Under the pieces are notes generated by a model, which was given only the letters and a program-made list of their open reading frames with translations, had not been told where the DNA came from and made no database searches. Positions 33,719 to 41,000 of a stretch of 64,000 nucleotides of DNA are shown here, one piece after another. The stretch covers positions 2,267 to 66,266 of the forward strand of contig NZ_FOYZ01000014.1 of assembly GCF_900112775.1 (NCBI RefSeq), written 5' to 3'. Numbering within the stretch: the first letter of the stretch is position 1; each line of letters starts with the position of its first letter. The DNA comes from Anaeromicropila populeti. Lineage in GTDB: Bacteria > Bacillota > Clostridia > Lachnospirales > Lachnospiraceae. Made by a program: the position numbers and the translations under genes.

Positions 33719-34816
33719 ATAGAAGGTTTAGTTTACGATTATGAAAAAGAGCTTGCAAAAGTTGCTGATACCATTAATGTGACAGAATTTGAAGCTGTTA
33801 AAAAACGAATTATTCATTCAATAATCCAGGGAAAGAACATTTTCTTATTAGGCGATGGAATCAATAGTGCCATAGCGGATCATTTTGCTGTTGATATTAC
33901 AAAAAATGTAGGAATTGCATTGGGCAATAATGGATTACGTGTTCAGGCCATCAGTATGAACCAGCCCATGCCACTTGTAACAGCATTGGCAAATGACGTG
34001 AGTCAAGACATGGTTTATGCAGAAATGTTGCGCTTGTTTGCTGTTCCAGGTGATTTGTTAATGATTTTCTCTAATGAATTTTCATCAGAAAGTATAGAAA
34101 ATGCAAGAAAATATGCATATGAACATGGCATTAAAATTGTATCTATTTCAGGAGAAGAGTCCTGTAAAAGTCTGACACCAGCTCATGCCGTTCTAAAAAT
34201 AAAATCAGATAATCCGTTCATTATACAAGATATCTTGTTATTTCTTACACATACATTAACAGACTGTTTAAAAGAAGAGATAAAATATCCAGTAGTTTTT
34301 CTGGATCGGGATGGCGTAATTAATGTTGATAGCCCAGACTATATAAAGAGTATAGAGGAATTCCGGTTAATAGAAGGAGTACCAGAGGCTATCAAATTAC
34401 TAAATCTCAATGGTTATGCAGTTGTAGTAATAACAAATCAGTCTATTATCGGGAGAGGTATGGTTAAGGAAAAGCAGGTAGAGGAAATTCATCAGCATAT
34501 GAAAAAGGAATTGTTTGAAAAGGGTGCTGTAATTAATGGGATATATTATTGCCCTCATGCCCCAGCCGAGCATTGTACATGCCGTAAGCCATCGCCACAG
34601 CTGATTCAGCAGGCATTTGAGGAAATGCCTCTTGCACGGGAAAATGCATATATGATTGGGAACAGTGGAAGTGATATTGAAACAGGATTGAATGCAGGAA
34701 TCCGTACTATTTTTATTGGTGAGCCAGGTGAATTGGGAGAGAACCTGCAATGCCAGAATACCTATGCTGCGGGAAATCTTTTTGATGCAGTTACGTGGAT
34801 TATAAAGAATCGTTAA
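33719..34816 (+). CDS. gmhB: Fusion of a SIS domain with heptose-1,7-bisphosphate phosphatase (GmhB)
   Basis: About 365 residues. Residues 1-185 are a degenerate SIS domain (IFLLGDGINSAIADHFAVDI, LLMIFSNEFSSESIENA). Residues about 195-365 are a HAD phosphatase of the GmhB type: VVFLDRDGVINVD nucleophile motif, VVITNQSIIGRG, the zinc-binding CPHAPAEHCTC loop, KPSPQLIQQA and MIGNSGSDIETGLNAG. It should remove the C7 phosphate. No in-frame ATG, GTG or TTG follows the excellent AAAGGAGG site (33704-33711); the codon at the right distance is AUA 33719. GTG 33683 would start inside gmhA without a ribosome site. Confidence 0.82.
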   Translation: MEGLVYDYEKELAKVADTINVTEFEAVKKRIIHSIIQGKNIFLLGDGINSAIADHFAVDITKNVGIALGNNGLRVQAISMNQPMPLVTALANDVSQDMVYAEMLRLFAVPGDLLMIFSNEFSSESIENARKYAYEHGIKIVSISGEESCKSLTPAHAVLKIKSDNPFIIQDILLFLTHTLTDCLKEEIKYPVVFLDRDGVINVDSPDYIKSIEEFRLIEGVPEAIKLLNLNGYAVVVITNQSIIGRGMVKEKQVEEIHQHMKKELFEKGAVINGIYYCPHAPAEHCTCRKPSPQLIQQAFEEMPLARENAYMIGNSGSDIETGLNAGIRTIFIGEPGELGENLQCQNTYAAGNLFDAVTWIIKNR

Positions 34817-34843
34817 ATATCATATTATTGGGAGGTAATAGAG

Positions 34844-35953
34844 ATGAACAAAGTTCTTGTTATTGGAGGCGCGGGATTTATTGGGCATAATACGGTGAAG
34901 AAGCTTTTGGCAGAAGGTTATGAAGTGACTATAATGGATAATTTGCAGCAACGAGTACATCCTTACGGAGATATCAGCCATCTTGACAAACGGGCAGATT
35001 TTATTAAGGGAGATATTACTAAAAAAGAGGACCTGGAGAAAGCGTTAAAAGGAATTGATATTGTATTCAATTTTGCAGCATATCAAGACCACATGACAGA
35101 TTTCAGTACGTTCTATGAGGTGAACAGTGTAGGAACGGCTCTTTTATATGAAACTATTGTAAAAAATAATTATCCTGTGAAAAAAATAATTTTTTCATCT
35201 ACTCAGGGTGTTTATGGAGCTGGAAAATTTAAATGCAATCATCACGGTTATTTTTATGGAGAGAGAACGAGGGAATTGCTAGAACAGGGTAAATGGGAAG
35301 TCACTTGTCCAATTTGCAATGAAAAAGCGGAGTTTGCTTTGCTTCTAGAAGAAGATGCGGCACCGAATACAGCATATGGTATTTCCAAATACGCAGCAGA
35401 AATCACAGCATTGCGCTTTGGGCATAAGTATAATATTCCTACGGTTTGTTTAAGGTATTCTCTTGTACAGGGAAGTGGACAATCTATTCATAATGCCTAT
35501 TCTGGCATTGGTAGAATATTTAACCAGCGTTTATTGCGGGGGAAACCAATTATTGCATATGAGGATGGAAACCAGATTAGGGATTTTGTGCATGTAGAGG
35601 ACGTGGTTGATGCAAATCTACTTGTAATGAAGTCAGAATTGGCTGATTATAACACCTACAATGTTGGTGGTGAAAGACCTGTAACAGTAAATGAATATGC
35701 AGATAAGCTGAATGCGTTGTTTGGAAGTGAATTAAGGACAGAAACTCCTGGTATTTACAGATGGGGTGATCCAAGACATACTTGTTCTTCTTCTGAAAAG
35801 TTAGAAGCCATTGGATGGAAGAGAAAACATACAATTGATGATATTGTAAGGGATGCACATGAATGGTTCAGCCAGATGGCATTCAATCCAACATTTGAGG
35901 AAGCAGAACAACTTATGCTGCAAAGAGGTGTTTTAAGAAAAAGTGCTCAGTAG
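34844..35953 (+). CDS. NAD-dependent sugar-nucleotide epimerase/dehydratase with zinc-finger-like insert
   Basis: A 369-residue extended short-chain dehydrogenase. VIGGAGFIGHNTVKKLL binds NAD, FSSTQGVYG gives the catalytic Ser/Thr and AYGISKYAAE the Tyr-x3-Lys pair. Between them is an insert with Cys and His pairs (FKCNHHGYF and VTCPICNEKAEF), as seen in some dTDP-rhamnose 4-epimerase-like enzymes. RDFVHVEDVVDANL and YNVGGERPVTV follow. It probably modifies the nucleotide-heptose or another nucleotide-sugar. It is the last gene of the operon and is followed by a strong terminator. Confidence 0.87.
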   Translation: MNKVLVIGGAGFIGHNTVKKLLAEGYEVTIMDNLQQRVHPYGDISHLDKRADFIKGDITKKEDLEKALKGIDIVFNFAAYQDHMTDFSTFYEVNSVGTALLYETIVKNNYPVKKIIFSSTQGVYGAGKFKCNHHGYFYGERTRELLEQGKWEVTCPICNEKAEFALLLEEDAAPNTAYGISKYAAEITALRFGHKYNIPTVCLRYSLVQGSGQSIHNAYSGIGRIFNQRLLRGKPIIAYEDGNQIRDFVHVEDVVDANLLVMKSELADYNTYNVGGERPVTVNEYADKLNALFGSELRTETPGIYRWGDPRHTCSSSEKLEAIGWKRKHTIDDIVRDAHEWFSQMAFNPTFEEAEQLMLQRGVLRKSAQ

Positions 35954-36020
35954 AATAAATGGCTTAGTTGTGAATAAGTAACGTTTTCTTGCAATGCGTT
36001 ACACGTTAGAATTAGTTTTT

Positions 36021-36068
36021 AAAAGGTTGACCCTGGATAAGGTATTTAATGAGGGGGTCAGCCTTTTT
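36021..36068 (+). terminator. Terminator of the 12-gene operon
   Basis: AAAAGGTTGACCC (36021-36033) pairs over 13 bp with GGGTCAGCCTTTT (36055-36067), one G-U pair, inside a T run. Similar in core to the terminator at 20532. Confidence 0.88.
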
Positions 36069-36148
36069 AACTGTGGAAAGAAACAAGTAGAAAATTATTA
36101 TTTATTTATGTCAAATTATATGAGATGAAAGTAAAAAAAAATGAAAAC

Positions 36149-36290
36149 TTGTAAAAGAAATACTTTTAAGGTAATATATGTATAGAGTAAGGAATTAGGT
36201 AATATTCTTTGTATTTAATAGGATAGTGACAGAATAGAACTGACTAGAACACACGAGTAATAGAAGAATTATTACGTGTGTTTTATTTTT
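36149..36290 (+). ncRNA. Possible short transcript in the 1-kb intergenic region
   Basis: TTGTAA (36149-36154), 17 bp and TAATAT (36172-36177) form a weak promoter. About 70 nt later comes a hairpin, AACACACG (36248-36255) with CGTGTGTT (36275-36282) plus inner TAATA/TATTA pairing, followed by a T-rich tail. No ORF lies between. The RNA would be about 107 nt. Confidence 0.3.
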
Positions 36291-36453
36291 GAGACGGCAA
36301 GGGTGCAAGTAGTTTATAGAAAAAAGAATTAATCTATTATGACGAAATATAAGAATAGTCTGGAGGAAAGAGTGAAAAATAAAGTGGATTTTAAGCCACA
36401 CTTAAATAAGGGTTCATAGAACCCTGCTTCTAAAGAGATTAATTGTATAAGTA

Positions 36454-36727
36454 TTAGTAATCGTTGCGTTTTACTAATTGAGAACTATCGTATCCAAGAG
36501 ATTCGAGATAGGCAAAAATATTGTTTTCGTTTAAAACAACTCTTTCTACATGATTTTAAGGGTTCATCAATTCCTCATAATCAGTAGGAGTAAAGGGTTT
36601 CTTTTCTGAAACCATGTGATAAATACAGACCATCATCATACGAGCAATAGCGATAATGGCCTTTTTATGACCGCGACGTTTTTTGATTCGCCCATATTTG
36701 ATTGCAAAATAAGGATGCCCGATGGAT
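36454..36727 (-). pseudogene. C-terminal remnant of an IS110-family transposase
   Basis: The minus strand from about 36727 reads HPYFAIKYG, then RIKKRRGHKKAIIAIARMM and DYEELMNP, the C-terminus of IS110/IS1111 transposases. An in-frame TAA (36558-36556) interrupts it. The frame then continues with NENNIFAYLESLGYDSSQLVKR to a stop at 36454. The N-terminal catalytic part is absent, so it is an inactive fragment. From 36291 to 36453 I see only IS-end-like sequence with hairpins such as AGGGTTC/GAACCCT. Confidence 0.78.
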
Positions 36728-36754
36728 CTAAAACATCTATTACACTATGCGAGG

Positions 36755-36846
36755 GCTTTAGAGATACCTTTAAGGAATTAAAATCACGCTGTTCCTTTTG
36801 TGTTTGCTGGTGGTGCATGTTTTAGACATACCAGAAAAATTAAAAC
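36755..36846 (+). CRISPR. Decayed CRISPR fragment: two degenerate repeats and one spacer
   Basis: 36755-36784 matches the repeat of the array at 20670 at 25 of 30 positions. A 34-nt interval follows, inside the spacer size range of that array. Then 36819-36846 begins GTTTTAGACATACC and ends ATTAAAAC, a second repeat with small deletions. It directly adjoins the IS110 remnant. From 36847 to 36963 I see nothing further except AT-rich sequence. Confidence 0.72.
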
Positions 36847-36963
36847 TTATATATCATACCACCATATTGGGCATTTACAAAAAAATCTGATTAATCCAAA
36901 AGTAATATTACGGCCAGTATAAACATAACTATTAAATAAATAGAAAATCGGAAGTGTGCTACT

Positions 36964-38112
36964 TTGAAAAAAATAGTTAGTATGATAATCATAATTCTTC
37001 TTACAATTTGCAGCTGTCTTGAAGTATCTGCACCAATAAAAGCAGATGAGATAGACACACTATACGCTCGTTCTGCTTGTCTGGTTGATGGCAGTAACGG
37101 GCGTGTTCTTTATGAGAAGGACGGGTATAAAGAGATGCCCATGGCAAGTACTACAAAAATTATGACTTGCATAGTAACCTTGGAACAAGCCAAACTAGAT
37201 GATGTAGTAACTATTTCAAAAAATGCAGCCAGGCAGCCAGATGTCCAATTAAATGTAAATACTGGAGAACAATATTGTTTAAAAGATTTACTCTATTCCT
37301 TAATGCTGGAATCTCATAATGATGCAGCAGTTGCGATTGCAGAACATGTGGGTGGTTCTGTAGAAGGATTTGCAGACCTAATGAATCAAAAAGCAAAGGA
37401 GTTAGGTTGCGAGCATACCAATTTTGTGACACCGAATGGACTGGACGCAGACGGACATTACACAACAGCTGTGGAACTTGCAGAAATCGCTCGATATGCC
37501 ATTCAAAATAAAACGTTTATAGGCATTACCAACACACCTTCCTGGTCCTTCAAAGAAATAACAAAGGGACGCGGATTTACTGTGACAAACAAAGATAAAT
37601 TTTTGTATTTATATGACGGGGCAATTGGTGTAAAAACAGGTTTTACTGGAAAGGCAGGGTATTGCTTCGTGGGAGCAGTTAAGAAGCCAGATCGGACGCT
37701 GATTTCTGTTGTGTTAGCATGTGGCTGGCCGCCAAATAAGAACTATAAATGGTCAGATACCAAAAAATTGATGAATTATGGAGTGAATAATTATACACTA
37801 AAAGAAGTTTTTGAGGCAGATAAAGATTTTCAGCCTGTTATGGTGGAAGATGGTAAAAAAAACAGTGTCAGAGTAGTTATGGATTCCGCTTCTTTGGAGA
37901 TGCTTTTAAGAGAAGACGAAAAAATACAGGTAGTGTATTCTCTTCCTGATAAATTAGAAGCACCTGTAGAAAAAAAATGTGTGGTGGGCAAAGCAAGCTA
38001 TTACTTAGGAAATACACTGATTCAGCAATATCCAATTTATACAGTGGAAGAAGTAGAAAGAGTAGATTACCTTTGGTATTTAGAAAAAGTATTCGATTTA
38101 TTTTTGTTTTAA
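36964..38112 (+). CDS. D-alanyl-D-alanine carboxypeptidase (DacF/PBP5 family)
   Basis: Second serine DD-carboxypeptidase of the window, 382 residues with an N-terminal signal peptide (about 1-28). Active-site signatures: STTK in MASTTKIMTC, SHN in LESHNDAAV, and KTG in GVKTGFTGKAGYC. The C-terminal domain and final hydrophobic-aromatic stretch (YLWYLEKVFDLFLF) suggest membrane attachment. The start is TTG 36964, with GGAAG about 9 nt upstream; ATG 36982 lacks a site. Family members act in wall maturation or in spore cortex formation, and the sequence does not decide between them. Confidence 0.88.
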   Translation: MKKIVSMIIIILLTICSCLEVSAPIKADEIDTLYARSACLVDGSNGRVLYEKDGYKEMPMASTTKIMTCIVTLEQAKLDDVVTISKNAARQPDVQLNVNTGEQYCLKDLLYSLMLESHNDAAVAIAEHVGGSVEGFADLMNQKAKELGCEHTNFVTPNGLDADGHYTTAVELAEIARYAIQNKTFIGITNTPSWSFKEITKGRGFTVTNKDKFLYLYDGAIGVKTGFTGKAGYCFVGAVKKPDRTLISVVLACGWPPNKNYKWSDTKKLMNYGVNNYTLKEVFEADKDFQPVMVEDGKKNSVRVVMDSASLEMLLREDEKIQVVYSLPDKLEAPVEKKCVVGKASYYLGNTLIQQYPIYTVEEVERVDYLWYLEKVFDLFLF

Positions 38113-38280
38113 TTACAAGTTTCATCAATTTGCTAATTTGTTAAAAATAATACAAAAGTCTATTGCTATTTTTAAGTAAATGCTATACAATTATAATCGG
38201 CAGAAAATTGGTTTTACTTTTATCAATAGGACATAAACCAGTTCTATTGTCATTATAAAAATACAAATGGAGGGCTGAAA
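38113..38280 (+). promoter_or_regulatory. Upstream region of the sodium-pump decarboxylase operon
   Basis: A TATAAT (38192-38197) and an overlapping TATACA (38184-38189) are good -10 candidates. The best -35, TTGCTA (38163-38168), has a non-ideal spacing for either. No terminator or riboswitch is evident. GGAGG lies just before the first gene. Confidence 0.35.
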
Positions 38281-39729
38281 ATGAGTAACACAGCACAAAC
38301 GTCAGCAATGGAGAGAATTCATGCACTGCTGGACGACAATAGTTTTGTTGAAATTGGTGCAAAAGTAACGAAAAGAAGCACTGATTTTAACCTGCAAGAG
38401 AAATCAGTTCCAGGAGATGGTGTAATTACCGGATATGGAGTGATTGAGGGTAATCTTGTATATGTTTATAGTCAAGATTCAAGTGTATTAGGCGGGTCAA
38501 TTGGAGAAATGCATGCAAAGAAGATAGCACATATTTATGATATGGCATTAAAAGTTGGTGCGCCTGTTATCGGATTAATTGATTGCGCAGGCTTAAGACT
38601 TCAAGAAGCTGTTGATGCGCTTGCAGGATTTGGTGATTTATACTTAAAACAAACTTTAGCTTCTGGGGTGATCCCACAGTTAACAGCAGTATTTGGAACA
38701 TGCGGAGGTGGTTCAGCAATTTCATCCGCACTTAGCGATTTTACTTTTATGGAAGAAAAAAAATCCAAATTATTTGTAAATTCACCAAATACTTTAGATG
38801 GAAATTATACTGAAAAATGTGATACTAGTGCAGCAAAATTTCAGGCTGGAATAGGAATGGCAGATTTCGTAGAGGCAGACGAGGCTGCTGTTCTGAATCA
38901 AATCAGAACATTAGTGCAGATGATACCTTCTAATAATGAAGACGATGCCTCTTATGAAGAATGTACCGATGATTTAAACAGACTTTCTGGTAATGCTTCT
39001 GCAAAAGACAGCTCTGTTGCTTTAGCAGATATAGCAGATGATAATTTCTTTATGGAAGTAAAAGCTTCCTATGCTAAGGACATGGTGACTGGATTCTTAC
39101 GTTTAAACGGAATGACAGTGGGAGCCGTGGCAAATCGAAGTGAAATTCTTGATGCGAATGGTAAAGTAAGTGAAAAATTTGACGGAACCTTAACAACAGA
39201 CGGTTGTAAAAAGGCAGTTGAATTTATTGCATTCTGTAATGCATTTCAAATACCTCTTTTATCCTTAACAAATGTTACAGGTTTTAAAGCAACAATGGAG
39301 GAAGAAAAAACAATTGCAAAAGCAGTGGCAAAATTAACATATGCATTTGCAAACGCAACTGTTCCAAAGATTAATGTGGTTACTGGTAAAGCTTATGGTA
39401 GTGCTTATGTTGCCATGAATTCAAAGCACATTGGAGCGGATATGGTATTTGGTTTTACTGGTGCTGAAATCGGCATGATGGATGCTAAGCAGGCTGTTAA
39501 AATTATGTATGCAGATGAAATCCAAAAGGAAAAAGGTTCTTCTGCACTTGTAGATGAGAAAGCAAGTGAATATTCACAATTACAGTCAAGCGTAGATGCA
39601 GCAGCTGGAAGAGGATATGTAGATGCTGTCATCGAACCAGAAAATGCAAGAAAAAATTTAATCTATGCATATGAAATGCTATTTACGAAAAGAGAGAGCC
39701 GACCAAGTAAAAAGCATGGAACAGTATAG
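38281..39729 (+). CDS. mmdA: Acyl-CoA carboxyltransferase subunit (methylmalonyl-CoA decarboxylase alpha/12S type)
   Basis: A 482-residue carboxyl transferase with the double crotonase fold. It moves the carboxyl group between an acyl-CoA and carrier-bound biotin. PVIGLIDCAGLRLQEAVDAL and FGTCGGGSAISSALSDF lie in the N half; IPLLSLTNVTGF, KINVVTGKAYGSAYVAMNSK and GADMVFGFTGAEIGMM lie in the C half, forming the acyl-CoA and biotin pockets. The order with gamma, biotin and beta subunits matches Na+-pumping methylmalonyl-CoA decarboxylases. Malonyl- or glutaconyl-CoA are other possible substrates. Confidence 0.85.
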   Translation: MSNTAQTSAMERIHALLDDNSFVEIGAKVTKRSTDFNLQEKSVPGDGVITGYGVIEGNLVYVYSQDSSVLGGSIGEMHAKKIAHIYDMALKVGAPVIGLIDCAGLRLQEAVDALAGFGDLYLKQTLASGVIPQLTAVFGTCGGGSAISSALSDFTFMEEKKSKLFVNSPNTLDGNYTEKCDTSAAKFQAGIGMADFVEADEAAVLNQIRTLVQMIPSNNEDDASYEECTDDLNRLSGNASAKDSSVALADIADDNFFMEVKASYAKDMVTGFLRLNGMTVGAVANRSEILDANGKVSEKFDGTLTTDGCKKAVEFIAFCNAFQIPLLSLTNVTGFKATMEEEKTIAKAVAKLTYAFANATVPKINVVTGKAYGSAYVAMNSKHIGADMVFGFTGAEIGMMDAKQAVKIMYADEIQKEKGSSALVDEKASEYSQLQSSVDAAAGRGYVDAVIEPENARKNLIYAYEMLFTKRESRPSKKHGTV

Positions 39730-39742
39730 AACGAGGTGATAT

Positions 39743-40522
39743 ATGATGAAAAAGAGAATTGGTTTACTGTTGTGTCTATTTGCCTTTACTATGCTAAGCT
39801 TTTTTGGTGGTAACAGAATGGTTGTAAAGGCAGCATTAGATGAAGCAACAGCAAAGGATCAGACATTGCAATTTCTGCAAGTTTGGAATACTCAGGACTT
39901 TTCTACTTATGCGACAGAGTATGCTGACTATATGACAGAAGAAGACATTGTGATGTATGAAGGATGGGATAAGCTGCAGAAATCTTTAGGTGCATTTGTT
40001 GAAAATGGTGATGTTACTATTACCGAATCTGAAGATGGTACGCATGCAATTGTTATAGCAACATATGAGAATGGAAAAACAGATTTTGAAGTAATTTACG
40101 ATGCTGATGGCAATATGTCAAATGTAACAGTATCTGAACATGTTAGTTCAAAAGCAAATTTAGGAAAAGCTGGATTAAATACGATAATGGGTCTGGGAAT
40201 TGTATTTGTTGTGTTGGTATTGATTTCCTTCATTATTTCATTAATGGGCTTTATACCTAAGGTTCTGTCCAAAATGGAAGCAAAAAAAGCAGCTGAATTA
40301 GAGAATTATTCACAGATGTATTCACAGATGGATTCACAGATGGTTTCAAAGCCTGTTGTAATGGAAAAGGTAGAAGATGTAACGGATGACTTAGAACTTG
40401 TTGCAGTTATTACAGCTGCGATTACAGCATCTATGGAAGCAAGTGGAGTAGAAGTTCCAGTGGATGGATTGGTAGTTCGTTCTATTAAAAAGCGCAGTGC
40501 TAAAAAGTGGCAAAGTGCATAA
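39743..40522 (+). CDS. Sodium-pump decarboxylase gamma subunit (OadG-like) with extracellular domain
   Basis: A 259-residue membrane protein. A signal peptide (about 1-30) is followed by an extracellular domain of about 110 residues that resembles the small DUF3887-type fold (LDEATAKDQTLQFLQVWNTQDF). A transmembrane helix (about 145-167, GLGIVFVVLVLISFIISLMG) is the OadG hallmark. The cytoplasmic tail contains a tandem SQM repeat and a segment LELVAVITAAITASMEASG typical of decarboxylase gamma subunits. The gamma subunit helps assemble the carboxyltransferase with the membrane pump. Confidence 0.82.
   Translation: MMKKRIGLLLCLFAFTMLSFFGGNRMVVKAALDEATAKDQTLQFLQVWNTQDFSTYATEYADYMTEEDIVMYEGWDKLQKSLGAFVENGDVTITESEDGTHAIVIATYENGKTDFEVIYDADGNMSNVTVSEHVSSKANLGKAGLNTIMGLGIVFVVLVLISFIISLMGFIPKVLSKMEAKKAAELENYSQMYSQMDSQMVSKPVVMEKVEDVTDDLELVAVITAAITASMEASGVEVPVDGLVVRSIKKRSAKKWQSA
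40309..40344 (+). repeat. Three 12-bp tandem repeats inside the gamma-subunit gene
   Basis: TTCACAGATG followed by TA, GA and GT in turn (40309, 40321, 40333). They encode the repeated Ser-Gln-Met motif and keep the reading frame. Confidence 0.8.
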
Positions 40523-40558
40523 ATAAGTTATTTACATGATTATTAGGAGGAAAAATAG

Positions 40559-40948
40559 ATGAAAACTTATACAATTACAGTGAATGGTAATGTTTACGAT
40601 GTAACAGTGGAAGAAGGAGGAGCAGGAAGTACAGCAGCACCAAAGGCAGCAGCACCAAAAGCTGCAGCTCCAGCAGCACCAAAAGCAGCGGCTCCAGCAG
40701 CACCAAAGGCAGCAGCTCCAGCAGGATCACAAGGTTCTGTTAAAGTAAATGCTCCAATGCCAGGTAAAATTTTAGGTGTTAAAGTGAACCCTGGACAAGC
40801 TGTAAAGAGAGGCGATGTTGTTGTAATTTTAGAAGCAATGAAAATGGAAAATGAAGTAGTTGCTCCACAGGATGGCACAGTAGCTAGTGTTAATGTAGCA
40901 GTTGGTGACATGGTTGAATCAGGAGATGTTTTAGCTACATTTAACTAG
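40559..40948 (+). CDS. Biotin carboxyl carrier protein of the decarboxylase
   Basis: A 129-residue carrier that shuttles carboxyl groups on biotin between the carboxyltransferase(s) and the membrane beta subunit. A short N-terminal segment is followed by an Ala-Pro-Lys linker (about 24-56) and the biotinyl domain. The biotin lysine is K95 in LEAMKMENEV, 34 residues from the C-terminus as usual. The linker gives the domain the reach it needs. AGGAGG precedes the ATG. Confidence 0.95.
   Translation: MKTYTITVNGNVYDVTVEEGGAGSTAAPKAAAPKAAAPAAPKAAAPAAPKAAAPAGSQGSVKVNAPMPGKILGVKVNPGQAVKRGDVVVILEAMKMENEVVAPQDGTVASVNVAVGDMVESGDVLATFN
40633..40723 (+). repeat. Repeated Ala/Pro/Lys linker coding sequence
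   Basis: Imperfect tandem copies of a 24-bp unit encoding PKAAAPAA in the biotin carrier. Such flexible linkers often differ in copy number between strains. Confidence 0.8.
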
Positions 40949-41000
40949 GATTCATATATACGTGAATTCCAGAAAATCAAACTGGGAGGTTAGAAATAAA

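Noticed and set aside
36616-36825. Small ORFs on both strands near 36.7 kb (69 and 60 codons)
   Set aside because: They run across the IS110 remnant and the decayed CRISPR repeats and have no ribosome site.
40594-40911. Minus-strand ORF opposite the biotin carrier gene
   Set aside because: It is a low-complexity mirror of the Ala/Pro linker repeats, without a ribosome site.
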